Positions 52,507-61,429 of a stretch of 64,000 nucleotides of DNA are shown here, piece by piece. The notes beneath the pieces are model-generated. The model saw only the letters and a program-made list of their open reading frames with translations. It was not told where the DNA came from and made no database searches. Within the stretch, counting starts at the first letter, position 1. The number at the start of each line of letters is the position of its first letter. The stretch is from Pseudomonas sp. PH1b (GTDB taxonomy: Bacteria; Pseudomonadota; Gammaproteobacteria; Pseudomonadales; Pseudomonadaceae): contig NZ_AYMU01000012.1 in NCBI RefSeq assembly GCF_000633395.1, positions 124,001-188,000 on the forward strand. The letters are read 5' to 3'. Made by a program: the position numbers and the translations under genes.

Positions 52507-53797
52507 GTGCAGCTTCCTCCGTGGAGCGCCGGGCGAGCCACTCGAGCGCCTCGGCAACACAATAAAAAGACCCGAACAGCAGGATTTCGTCATCGGCATC
52601 CGCTTGCGCACACTGCCCTTCCAACGCTGCCGCCACACTGGCATAGGACGTTACTGGCGCCCCCAGGTTCTCCAGCGCCGCTTGCAGATCCTCGACCGGG
52701 CGTGCCCGCGGCGAATCCAGAGGTGCCACCGCCCAGTGCTGGACAGCCGCCTGCAGGCAGCCAATCACACCAGGAAGATCCTTGTCCGCCAGCAAACCGA
52801 ACACCGCCAGGCGCCTGCCCACCACCGGACGACGCGCCAGGCGCTCGGCCAGATACTGCGCCGCATGGGGGTTATGACCAACATCCAGCAACAGGTTCAG
52901 GCGCTTGCCATGCCAATCGATCTGTCGACGATCCAGTCGACCGGTTACCCGGGTCTGCTGCAAGGCTGCCGCGATCTGCCCAGGCTGCCAAGGCAAGCCC
53001 ATGAGCAGGTAGGCCTGCAAGGCCAGCGCGGCGTTTTCCATCGGCAGATCGAGCAGCGGCAGCCCTCTCAGTTCGACCTGGTTGCCCTGGGCATCAAGAC
53101 CGCGCCACTGCCAATGCTGCTCAGTCAGGCCCAGGTCGAAATCCCGCCCGCGGAGAAAGAACGGACAGCCCAGTTCCCGCGCCTTGTCCAGCAACGGCTG
53201 CGGCGGATTCAGATCGCCACAGAGTGCCGGCGCGCCAGGACGGAAGATCCCGGCCTTCTCGAAGGCCACGGACTCACGAGAATCACCCAGGTATTCGATA
53301 TGGTCGACGCCAATGCTGGTGACCAATGCCAGGTCGGCATCCACCAGATTGACCGTATCCAGGCGACCGCCCAGGCCGACTTCCAGGACCACGGCATCCA
53401 GTGCCGACTGCTGAAACAGCCAGAACGCAGCCAGTGTCCCCATCTCGAAGTAGGTCAGGGTAATGTCACCGCGCCCCGCCTCGACCGCCGCAAAGGCCTC
53501 GCACAACTGCTGGTCAGTGGCTTCCTCGCCATTGACCTGCACCCGCTCGTTGTAACGCAGCAGGTGCGGAGAGCTGTAGACACCGACCTTCAGGCCCTGG
53601 GAGCGCAGCAAGGACGCGACAAAGGCACAGGTGGAACCCTTGCCGTTGGTCCCCGTGACCGTGACGACCCGGGGCGCCGGTTTGCCCAGCCCCATCTGGG
53701 ACGCTACCTGTTGCGAGCGCGCCAGCCCCATGTCGATGGCCGAAGGGTGCAACTGCTCGAGATAGGCGAGCCATTCGCCCAGGGTACGTTCGGTCAT
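52490..53797 (-). CDS. folC: Dihydrofolate/folylpolyglutamate synthase
   Basis: A 435-residue Mur-ligase-family enzyme that makes dihydrofolate and adds glutamates to folates. The P-loop is TGTNGKGST (about 48-56), followed by SSPHLLRYNERVQVNG, the folate-site loop, and the C-terminal domain with DVGHNPHAA. Its ATG overlaps the accD stop by four bases, and it overlaps the SPOR gene by 17 bases, so the three form one operon. Confidence 0.97.
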   Translation of the reverse strand: MTERTLGEWLAYLEQLHPSAIDMGLARSQQVASQMGLGKPAPRVVTVTGTNGKGSTCAFVASLLRSQGLKVGVYSSPHLLRYNERVQVNGEEATDQQLCEAFAAVEAGRGDITLTYFEMGTLAAFWLFQQSALDAVVLEVGLGGRLDTVNLVDADLALVTSIGVDHIEYLGDSRESVAFEKAGIFRPGAPALCGDLNPPQPLLDKARELGCPFFLRGRDFDLGLTEQHWQWRGLDAQGNQVELRGLPLLDLPMENAALALQAYLLMGLPWQPGQIAAALQQTRVTGRLDRRQIDWHGKRLNLLLDVGHNPHAAQYLAERLARRPVVGRRLAVFGLLADKDLPGVIGCLQAAVQHWAVAPLDSPRARPVEDLQAALENLGAPVTSYASVAAALEGQCAQADADDEILLFGSFYCVAEALEWLARRSTEEAAHGYVG

Positions 53798-54714
53798 AGG
53801 TTTGCAGGAATCGGCGGAACCACGATCGGCTCGACAGGTGCAGCCACGAACTCCGGCGTCGGCAGGCCCATGAGCTGAGCCAGCAGGTTACCCAAGCGCG
53901 GACGCAGTTCCTGACGGGAAATAATCATGTCGATCGCACCGTGCTCCAGCAGGAACTCGCTGCGCTGGAAACCTTCCGGCAGCTTTTCCCGCACGGTCTG
54001 CTCGATCACGCGAGGGCCGGCGAAGCCAACCAGGGCCTTGGGCTCGGCAACGATCACATCACCCAGCATCGCCAGGCTGGCGGAAACACCACCATAGACC
54101 GGGTCGGTCAACACGGAGATGAACGGAATGCCCTCTTCACGCAGGCGCGCCAGCACCGCGGAGGTCTTGGCCATCTGCATCAGGGAAATCAGTGCCTCCT
54201 GCATCCGCGCACCACCGGATGCGGAGAAGCAGATCATCGGGCAGCGGTTTTCCAGGGCATAGTTGGCCGCACGCACGAAACGCTCACCGACGATGGCGCC
54301 CATGGAACCGCCCATGAAGGAGAATTCGAAAGCCGAGACCACCACCGGCATGCCCAGCAGGGTGCCGCTCATGGAGATCAGCGCATCTTTCTCGCCGGTC
54401 TGCTTCTGCGCCGCGGTCAGGCGGTCCTTGTACTTCTTGCCGTCGCGAAACTTCAGGCGATCCACGGGCTCCAGGTCGGCCCCCAGCTCATCGCGGCCCT
54501 CGGCGTCGAGGAAGATATCGATACGCGCGCGTGCGCCGATCCGCATGTGATGGTTGCACTTGGGGCAAACATCCAGGGTCTTTTCCAATTCTGGGCGATA
54601 GAGCACCGCCTCACAGGATGGGCACTTGTGCCAAAGACCTTCGGGCACCGAGCTTTTCTTCACCTCGGAACGCATGATCGAAGGGATCAGTTTGTCTACC
54701 AACCAGTTGCTCAT
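53794..54714 (-). CDS. accD: Acetyl-CoA carboxylase carboxyltransferase beta subunit
   Basis: A 306-residue carboxyltransferase beta chain that with AccA makes malonyl-CoA for fatty acid synthesis. A Cys4 zinc ribbon is at about 27-50 (CPSC...CPKC), and the crotonase-like core carries SFMGGSMGAIVGERFVRA and ASGGARMQEALISLMQM. Length is normal. It precedes folC, the conserved order. Confidence 0.98.
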   Translation of the reverse strand: MSNWLVDKLIPSIMRSEVKKSSVPEGLWHKCPSCEAVLYRPELEKTLDVCPKCNHHMRIGARARIDIFLDAEGRDELGADLEPVDRLKFRDGKKYKDRLTAAQKQTGEKDALISMSGTLLGMPVVVSAFEFSFMGGSMGAIVGERFVRAANYALENRCPMICFSASGGARMQEALISLMQMAKTSAVLARLREEGIPFISVLTDPVYGGVSASLAMLGDVIVAEPKALVGFAGPRVIEQTVREKLPEGFQRSEFLLEHGAIDMIISRQELRPRLGNLLAQLMGLPTPEFVAAPVEPIVVPPIPANL

Positions 54715-54972
54715 GCTTTCTTTCTCCAGTACCGGCGACCCGAACGCTTTGGTTCGCAGCCCCGTGTATGCCCTTGAGCTAAATTCATGTGTGCGGCGAT
54801 GATCGATTCGCTACCGCGGTCAGCACCCGGCTCGACCTGCCTGCAGCGAACCTTTCCTCAGCCATCCCGGCACCCGCAATAGAGCGGTTGCCACTCGATT
54901 CCAACCCCGCCTGAAGGCGGCGCCTGCCTGTTTTGTACAGTGGTGTTATGGACGGCGGCAGACTGCCAGCCG
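54715..54972. other. Spacer between trpF and accD
   Basis: About 258 bases with no convincing gene and no perfect hairpin with a T-run. It probably carries the accD-folC promoter. Confidence 0.35.
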
Positions 54973-55605
54973 TCACATCGACTCACTGCCGCGACGCACG
55001 GCCTGCATAAATGCATGAATCTTCGCCTGATCCTTGATGCCCTTGCTTTGTTCCACGCCACCGCTGACGTCCACGGCATAAGGACGAACCTGGGCGATGG
55101 CCTCACCGACGTTTTCCGCCGACAGGCCACCGGCGAGAATCAGCGGCTTGCTAACCTCCCGAGGAATCAGGGACCAGTCAAAGGTCTCGCCGGTTCCGCC
55201 CGGCACACCTTCGACGTAGGCATCCAGCAGAATCCCGCTGGCCCGAGGGTGCGCCAGGCAGGCCGCGGCGATATCGTCCCCGGCCTTGACCCGCAAGGCC
55301 TTGATATAGGGCCGGTGATAGCCTTCGCAGTCAGCCGCCGACTCATCACCGTGAAACTGCAGGAGGTCCAGCGGCACCGCATCGAGTATCTCCCCCAACT
55401 CGCAGCGACTGGCATTGACGAACAGGCCCACGGTGGTCACGAACGGCGGCAAGGCGGCAATGATCGCCCGCGCCTGCTGCACCGTTACCGCCCGCGGGCT
55501 CTTGGCGTAGAACACCAGGCCGATGGCGTCAGCCCCCGCCGCCACTGCCGCCAACGCATCTTCTATGCGGGTAATCCCGCAAATCTTGCTGCGAACAGCT
55601 GGCAT
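54973..55605 (-). CDS. trpF: Phosphoribosylanthranilate isomerase
   Basis: A 210-residue TIM-barrel enzyme of tryptophan synthesis. The N-terminal KICGIT motif carries the catalytic Cys, and the Asp-containing LLDAYVEGVPGGTGETFDW and LAGGLSAENV phosphate loop are standard. Stand-alone trpF next to truA and accD is typical of pseudomonads, where it is separate from trpBA. Confidence 0.97.
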   Translation of the reverse strand: MPAVRSKICGITRIEDALAAVAAGADAIGLVFYAKSPRAVTVQQARAIIAALPPFVTTVGLFVNASRCELGEILDAVPLDLLQFHGDESAADCEGYHRPYIKALRVKAGDDIAAACLAHPRASGILLDAYVEGVPGGTGETFDWSLIPREVSKPLILAGGLSAENVGEAIAQVRPYAVDVSGGVEQSKGIKDQAKIHAFMQAVRRGSESM

Positions 55606-55668
55606 GTCGTTTGAACCTCAGGGGTAAATCCGGAAAGTCCCGGATGGTAGCAAATGCTTTTCCGGGCG

Positions 55669-56493
55669 TCAGCCGTCAAGTTCCGAGAATCCACTGAGGA
55701 AATGTGGCCCGATGTATCGCTCGGGCAACTGGAACTCATCGTTGTATTCGACCTTGACCAGGTACAGGCCGAAAGGATGGGCCGTCACCCCACCGGTACG
55801 GCGAATGCGGCTCTCCAGCACCTCCCGCGCCCACTCCACCGGGCGCTCGCCGGCACCGATGGTCATCAATACACCGGCGATATTGCGCACCATGTGATGA
55901 AGGAAGGCACTGGCACGAATATCCAGGACGATCATCTTGCCGTGCCGGGTGACCCGCAGGTGATGAAGCTCCTTGATCGGCGACTTGGCCTGGCACTGCC
56001 CCGCCCGGAACGCACTGAAATCATGGGTACCGACCAGAAACGCAGCCGCCTGGGCCATCCGCTCGACGTCCAGCGGCCGATGGTTCCAGGTGATTTCTTC
56101 GTTGAGATGGGCCGGGCGGATCTGATCGTTATAGATCACATAGCGGTAGCGCCGGGCAATCGCCTTGAACCGCGCATGAAAATGCGCCGGCATCTCCTGG
56201 GCCCAGCTGACGCTGATGTCATGGGGCAGGTTAATGTTGGCGCCCATGACCCAGGCCTTCGCCGAGCGCACGGCCTGGGTATCGAAATGCACCACCTGAC
56301 CACAGGCATGCACACCGGCATCGGTGCGCCCGGCACAAGAAAGCAGTACCGGAGAGTCCGCCACTCTGGACAGGGCCTTCTCCAGGGTTTCCTGGACACT
56401 GGGCACGCCAGACGCCTGGCGCTGCCAGCCGCGATAGCGCGAACCCTTGTATTCAACACCCAGAGCGATTCGGGAAAAGCCTGCGGCCGCCAT
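55669..56493 (-). CDS. truA: tRNA pseudouridine(38-40) synthase
   Basis: TruA isomerises uridines 38-40 in the tRNA anticodon stem. The catalytic Asp is in CAGRTDAGVHACGQV, and NHRPLDV and FLHHMVRNIAGVL are conserved blocks. The start is uncertain: ATG 56493 (MAAAGFSRIALGVEYKG, 274 residues) fits homologues, while upstream TTG codons at 56523 or 56550 are possible because no start has a clear ribosome-binding site. It lies between trpF and, across a converging M24 gene, fimV. Confidence 0.93.
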   Translation of the reverse strand: MAAAGFSRIALGVEYKGSRYRGWQRQASGVPSVQETLEKALSRVADSPVLLSCAGRTDAGVHACGQVVHFDTQAVRSAKAWVMGANINLPHDISVSWAQEMPAHFHARFKAIARRYRYVIYNDQIRPAHLNEEITWNHRPLDVERMAQAAAFLVGTHDFSAFRAGQCQAKSPIKELHHLRVTRHGKMIVLDIRASAFLHHMVRNIAGVLMTIGAGERPVEWAREVLESRIRRTGGVTAHPFGLYLVKVEYNDEFQLPERYIGPHFLSGFSELDG

Positions 56494-56720
56494 TTCGGCG
56501 GCCGCGTTATCTATATTTGCCAAGAACTTACAGCCTGCTGATATGCGCAAAGGCGCCCATTATAAGGCCGTCGGAAACAGACGCCATGCACTGCCGAGCT
56601 TTAGTTGCCGATTACCCCCCAAGACAGCCGGGCCACAGGAAGATTGCATGACCTTCAGGCAATCGCTATATAGAAAAATATATATCGAAAACAACAAAGC
56701 ACCTGATCGAGAATCGACGA

Positions 56721-57380
56721 ATGATCGCAACCAGCAAAGAAGCCGTAGGCCTGGCCTACAGCCTGGAGGGCATGCTTCACGCCAAGCGCATGACCTGGGA
56801 AGCCATTGCGCAAATGGCCAGGCAGATCAAGCCGGGCATGCATGAATCCTGCGCCAGGGAAATGGGTCTTGAGGTGTTGCGGGAACTGGGCATGGAACGG
56901 ATCTGGCACCCGCTGCTGATCCGTTTTGGCGCCAACACCTTGAAAACTTTCAAGCAGCGCTCCGATGGCGATCCGCAACTAGGGGAAAACGACCTGTTCT
57001 TCATCGACCTGGGGGTTGTCTGGGACCGCCACGAAGGCGATTGCGGCGCCACATTCGTCAGCGGTGACGACGCCGAGATGCACGCCTGCGCCGCCGCGGC
57101 CAAGAACCTGTTCGATCAGGTGCATGAGCAGTGGAAGACCCATCAGATGGCCGGCCCGGAACTGTACCGCTATGCCGCAGAACAAGCCCGCGCCATGGGC
57201 TGGGTGCTCAACCTGGACATCAAGGGACATCGGGTCAGCGACTTCCCCCACGCCATTTATCGCGCCGGAGACCTGGGAGATTTCGCCGACTGCCCACAAG
57301 TGGGGCTGTGGATCCTGGAAATACAGATCGCCCATCCCACCCGCCCTTTTGGCGCCTTCTACGAAGACCTGCTGATCTGA
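56721..57380 (+). CDS. M24-family metallopeptidase-like protein
   Basis: A 219-residue protein with the creatinase/aminopeptidase pita-bread fold. Candidate metal ligands are D96 (FIDLG), D107 (EGDCGAT), H170 or H177 (GHRVSDFPHAIY), E200 (LEIQI) and E215 (YEDLL), so the set looks complete though the loops differ from methionine aminopeptidase. It may be an Xaa-Pro or related peptidase; the substrate is unknown. It is transcribed against truA and fimV and probably represents an insertion into the otherwise conserved truA-fimV order (inference). Confidence 0.75.
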   Translation: MIATSKEAVGLAYSLEGMLHAKRMTWEAIAQMARQIKPGMHESCAREMGLEVLRELGMERIWHPLLIRFGANTLKTFKQRSDGDPQLGENDLFFIDLGVVWDRHEGDCGATFVSGDDAEMHACAAAAKNLFDQVHEQWKTHQMAGPELYRYAAEQARAMGWVLNLDIKGHRVSDFPHAIYRAGDLGDFADCPQVGLWILEIQIAHPTRPFGAFYEDLLI

Positions 57381-57406
57381 GCAGCGCCTAGGTCAGCATC
57401 AACAAA

Positions 57407-57431
57407 AACGGCAGCCTCATCGGCTGCCGTT
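57407..57431. terminator. Bidirectional terminator between M24 gene and fimV
   Basis: AACGGCAGCC / GGCTGCCGTT with loop TCATC between converging genes. An A-run precedes it, which reads as TTTTTG after the stem on the minus strand for fimV. Confidence 0.85.
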
Positions 57432-57452
57432 CTGTTCAAGCATCGAATTGCT

Positions 57453-60035
57453 TCAAGCCAATCGCGCCAGCATTTCCTGCGCTTCGCTCTTCTGCCCTTC
57501 GCTGCCCTCGCTCAACACTTCACCCAGGATGTCCCGCGCGCCGTCGTTATCACCCATATCGATGTAGGCCTGAGCCAGATCCAGCTTGGTGGCGACCTCA
57601 TCACTGCCGGAAAGGAAGTCAAAATCCGCCTCTTCAGGTTCTGCCGCCGCATCTTCAGCGGTGAAGCTCGGCGCATCCAGCGGCTGATCAAGGCTCTGGG
57701 ACAGGCGATCCAGCTCGGCGTTGACATCATCCAGCTCGGAAGCGAAAGCGTCCTTGGGCTCTGCAACCGCGTCCATCTCGTCCGCCAGGGACAGATCGAA
57801 GTCCGCCGACAGATCCAAGTCATCCAGGGCCGATTCGGTGACGGTTGGCACGTCGCCAGCCGGCAGGTCCTTGAGGTCATCTTCCAGGCTCAGCAGGAAG
57901 TCGTCGTCGCTCTGGGTCGCGGCAGGCAGGTCAGCCCCCAGATCCAGATCGAAGTCTCCCAGGTCATCGAGGTTCTCCTCTGGCGCCGTCTGCTGCTCGA
58001 GCACCGAACCGAAGCTCAGGTCATCATCCAGCGGGAAGTCTTCCAGCTCGGGCTCAGACTCAGGTTCAGCCGCTACCACTGCCGGCGAAGCCACTTCCAG
58101 ATCATCCAGGCTCAGATCGAAGTCGGCGTCCAGGCCTTCCATAGGCGCAGCAGGCTCGGGAGCCTGTGGCTCATCCAGCAACAGGTCCTTGACATACTGG
58201 GCGTCCAGCTCGGCAGCCACCGCCGCGGTAGCCAGGCCGGCCGCCGCTGCCACTGCAACCATTGCCGGGAAGCGACTTTTCAGTTCCTCGACCCGGGCAT
58301 GGTTATCACCATTGGCCACCAATTGCCGCTCTTCAGCGACAAAAGCACTGCGGTCCCCCTGATGCGCGTAGACCTCCATCAGCTTGAGACGCAGATCACT
58401 GCGCTGGGGCTCGAGCTTGACGGCCTCTTCAAGAATCGCCGCCGCCTGGTTCAGGCGGCCGCCATCGATGTGGTTCTGCGCCTGCCCCAAGACATCGGTT
58501 GCCCGCTCGACCGGCGCCGCAGGCACCGGCACGGGCTCCACCACCGGAGCTGGAGCTGGAGCTGGAGCTGGAGCTGGAGCTGGAGCTGGAGCGAGCTTGA
58601 CGCTTGGCGGCGGAACTTCAAGGCCTTCGAAACTGCCTTCCGGCAGCTCCATGTCCTCGCTGAACTCATTTTCCTCGGACAATGCCCGAGCCATGCGCAG
58701 ATGCTTTTCCGCCTCCTGCTGGGCCTTGCGCCGGCGCGCCCACAGCAGCAGCAACAACAGCACGACCAATACGCCGCCACCGCCCACCAGACCCAACAGG
58801 ATCGGATTGCTCAGCAGATCGCCGTACTTGTCTTCGTCCGTCTTCGCAGCGGCCGCATCCGGCACCGCAGCGACAACGGGCTCAGCCACCGGGGCGGCAG
58901 GAGCCGCTGCAGGCGCTTCAGGCTTGGCCACCAGTTCCGCCGGCATCGCCGGAGCGGTTGGAGCCGCAGGAACAGCAGCCGAGCCATCGGCCTGCAGCTT
59001 GGCCAACTGGTTGTTTTTCAATTCGATCAGGCGCTGCAGCTTGTCCAGCTGGCTTTGCAGGTCCGCCATGCGCTCCTTGAGCTCGGCATTGTCGCGACGG
59101 GTCGCATCCAGGCTTTCCTGGGTCACTGCCAGCTTGTTGTTCAGCGCCTTGCTGTCACCCGCGGCCCCCTTGCCACGCGCTTTGCCGCTCTCCGCAGAGA
59201 CCAGGCTGAGGTTGTCCTTGGCGTTGGCCTGCTTGGGCGCCTTGTCAGCACCCGCACGCCGGGTTGCATCCACTTGCTGCTGGCCGCGGGCACCGGAACG
59301 ACGCCCCTGGCGCCAGGCGGCGTTTTGCGCGGCAACTTCGGCAATTGCCTTGGGCTGCGGCAGCGCGGTGCTCTGCACCACATCGGGCAGGCGCAGGACC
59401 TTGCCGGTCTTCAAGCGGTTGATGTTGCCATCGATGAAGGCATCCGGGTTCAGCGCCTGGATCGCCAGCATGGTCTGCTGGATCGAAGCACCATTACGGT
59501 TCTTCGCGGCGATTTCCCAGAGCGTGTCACGGGCCGAGGTGGTGTATTGCTCAGGCTTGCTGACCTTGCTTGCACCCGTCGCCGGGGCGCTGATCGCCGG
59601 GGCGGCTTGAGCCGCGGCGGCCGCCTGCGGGGAAAACTTCGAAGGATCCAGCAGCACACTGTAATCGCGCAGCAGACGGCCGTTGGGCCACATCACCTGC
59701 ACCAGGAACTTGACCATCGGCTCCGACAGCGGCTGGCTCGAGGTCACCCGCAGCACACTCTTGCCGCCGGGATTGAGGATCGGGGTAAAACTCAAGTCGT
59801 TGAGGAAGGCCTGGCGATCGACGCCGGCCTTGGCGAACTCTTCTGCCGGGGCCAGGCTAGGCACCACCTCCGCAGCAGTAAGGTCCTTGATATCGAGCAA
59901 TTCGATTTCTGCTACCAGAGGCTGGTTCAGACTCGACTTCAGGGTCAGCTCCCCGAGCCCAAGCGCCTGCGCCATACCGGAGGACAGCGCCGAGGCGGCC
60001 GCTATTGCTAACACCAGTTTGCGAACTTGAACCAT
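57453..60035 (-). CDS. fimV: FimV-type pilus/polarity hub protein
   Basis: An 860-residue inner-membrane protein needed for type IV pili, twitching and polar organisation in pseudomonads. Order: signal peptide (LVLAIAAASALSSGMAQA), N-terminal FimV domain, LysM peptidoglycan-binding domain (about 160-215, TLWEIAAKNRNGASIQQTM), coiled coil (about 310-360), transmembrane segment (GLVGGGGVLVVLLLLLLWAR), a Pro-Ala tandem stretch, a long acidic cytoplasmic domain and a C-terminal TPR-like motif (KLDLAQAYIDMGDNDGARDI). ATG 60035 gives the normal signal peptide; upstream codons to 60125 are excluded. Confidence 0.95.
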   Translation of the reverse strand: MVQVRKLVLAIAAASALSSGMAQALGLGELTLKSSLNQPLVAEIELLDIKDLTAAEVVPSLAPAEEFAKAGVDRQAFLNDLSFTPILNPGGKSVLRVTSSQPLSEPMVKFLVQVMWPNGRLLRDYSVLLDPSKFSPQAAAAAQAAPAISAPATGASKVSKPEQYTTSARDTLWEIAAKNRNGASIQQTMLAIQALNPDAFIDGNINRLKTGKVLRLPDVVQSTALPQPKAIAEVAAQNAAWRQGRRSGARGQQQVDATRRAGADKAPKQANAKDNLSLVSAESGKARGKGAAGDSKALNNKLAVTQESLDATRRDNAELKERMADLQSQLDKLQRLIELKNNQLAKLQADGSAAVPAAPTAPAMPAELVAKPEAPAAAPAAPVAEPVVAAVPDAAAAKTDEDKYGDLLSNPILLGLVGGGGVLVVLLLLLLWARRRKAQQEAEKHLRMARALSEENEFSEDMELPEGSFEGLEVPPPSVKLAPAPAPAPAPAPAPAPVVEPVPVPAAPVERATDVLGQAQNHIDGGRLNQAAAILEEAVKLEPQRSDLRLKLMEVYAHQGDRSAFVAEERQLVANGDNHARVEELKSRFPAMVAVAAAAGLATAAVAAELDAQYVKDLLLDEPQAPEPAAPMEGLDADFDLSLDDLEVASPAVVAAEPESEPELEDFPLDDDLSFGSVLEQQTAPEENLDDLGDFDLDLGADLPAATQSDDDFLLSLEDDLKDLPAGDVPTVTESALDDLDLSADFDLSLADEMDAVAEPKDAFASELDDVNAELDRLSQSLDQPLDAPSFTAEDAAAEPEEADFDFLSGSDEVATKLDLAQAYIDMGDNDGARDILGEVLSEGSEGQKSEAQEMLARLA
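58546..58592. repeat. Hexanucleotide tandem repeat inside fimV
   Basis: About eight uninterrupted copies of GGAGCT encode an (Ala-Pro)n spacer just inside the cytoplasmic part of FimV. Perfect in-frame hexamers can gain or lose units by slippage without breaking the frame, so the length may vary between strains. Confidence 0.95.
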
Positions 60036-60240
60036 AGCCTCATCCTTTGTTTGAACATTCCTCGGCCAGCGAGAAGGTTTTGTAGCGGCTGCCATAAGGC
60101 ACTGCGCGGGGCCATGAACGACCACGACGCGCGACTATTTCCTGCATGCCCCGGGAGCACCTGACGGCCACTCACCTCCAGCAACTTGCCAAGCATAGCG
60201 CCCAGCTAGATTCATTCTGCAAATTGTTGCCAAGTATCTT

Positions 60241-61251
60241 TTACAGCTGGTCTTTTATCAACAATTCAGCCAACTGCACAGCGTTCAACGCCGCGCCTTT
60301 GCGGACGTTGTCCGAGGTCAGCCACAGATTCAGTTCCGTCGGATCATCGACACCGCCGCGAACCCGTCCCACATAGACTACGTCCTGGCCCACGGCGTCA
60401 CCTACAGCCGTTGGATAATCCCCGGCTTCCACCAGCTCCAGGCCGGGAGCCGCCTCCAGTGCAGCATTCACGGCCGCCAGATCAACAGCGCTGGCTGACT
60501 GCAGAGTCACGCTATAGCTATCGCCAAAAAACACCGGCGCTTGAATGCAAGTGACAGAAATCTTTAATAAAGGTTGCCGCAGAACCTCGCGCAGCTCCCT
60601 GACCAGACGCTTTTCCAGCAGGGTATGACCCTGGGCATCGGGCGTACCAACCTGGGCCAACAGGTTGAAGGCCACCTGACGATCAAAGACCCGCGGCTCC
60701 AGCGGGCGCACATTCAGCAGCTCAGCGGTCTGCCGGGCCAGTTCGCTGACGGCTTCGCGACCCTGGCTGGAAATCGCCAGGCTGGCGGTCAGGTTGACCC
60801 GCTGGATGTCCAGCAATCCCTGCAAAGGTGCAAGCACTACCGCCAGCGCGGTGGCCGAAGCACTGGGACTGCTCAATTGCACCGGCTTCTTCAGGCCTGC
60901 CAGAACCTCGGCATTGGCTTCAGGCACGACATTCGGCGCCTGGGCCGAAGGCAAGGCGCCCGACAGATCGATGACCGTGCAATTGGCCGCCGTGGCCCGC
61001 GAGGCAAAACTCAGGGTCACCGCCGGCCCCGCTGCGAAAAACACCAGCTGGACCTTGCTGAAATCGAACTCGTCGACCTCACGCACCCGGACATTCTTGC
61101 CGCGAAACGGCACCGAATGACCGGCCGACTCGCTGCTCGCCAACAGGTGCAGATTGCCAATGGGGAAATCACGCTCTTCGAGAATCTGCACCAGGGTTTC
61201 GCCGACCGTGCCGGTGGCACCGATCACGGCAATATCAAAGGACGGGGTCAT
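60241..61251 (-). CDS. Aspartate-semialdehyde dehydrogenase paralogue (USG-1-like), active-site Cys absent
   Basis: A 336-residue paralogue of Asd with the N-terminal NADP motif GATGTVGETLVQILEER. At the position of the catalytic Cys (NCT in true Asd) it reads SSPSASATAL, so the thioester-forming Cys is missing. This is the USG-1-type protein found between asd and fimV or truA in many gamma-proteobacteria, of unknown function. ATG 61251 gives the homologous N-terminus. Confidence 0.9.
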   Translation of the reverse strand: MTPSFDIAVIGATGTVGETLVQILEERDFPIGNLHLLASSESAGHSVPFRGKNVRVREVDEFDFSKVQLVFFAAGPAVTLSFASRATAANCTVIDLSGALPSAQAPNVVPEANAEVLAGLKKPVQLSSPSASATALAVVLAPLQGLLDIQRVNLTASLAISSQGREAVSELARQTAELLNVRPLEPRVFDRQVAFNLLAQVGTPDAQGHTLLEKRLVRELREVLRQPLLKISVTCIQAPVFFGDSYSVTLQSASAVDLAAVNAALEAAPGLELVEAGDYPTAVGDAVGQDVVYVGRVRGGVDDPTELNLWLTSDNVRKGAALNAVQLAELLIKDQL

Positions 61252-61382
61252 GGTGCTTACCTCAGGTAGAACGGGGGAGCGGCACTTTACCCGGCACAGG
61301 GTGGCGAGGCAATTCATGGGGCCCTCGCAACGGCAGCGAGAACCGCCTCAGAAGCCACTGAGCCCCAGCGCGCCCATAAAAA

Positions 61383-61410
61383 AACCCGCACCTGGCAGCA
61401 GGGGCGGGTT
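61383..61410 (-). terminator. Rho-independent terminator of asd
   Basis: AACCCGC / GCGGGTT enclosing a 14-base loop, followed on the minus strand by TTTTTATGG. Lies about 20 bases after the asd stop. Confidence 0.85.
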
Positions 61411-61429
61411 CTTTCAGAGCCTCAGGCGA

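Noticed and set aside
58299..60011. A 570-codon plus-strand frame opposite fimV
   Set aside because: His/Arg/Gln-rich shadow of fimV, including a Trp-Ser repeat caused by the hexamer run.
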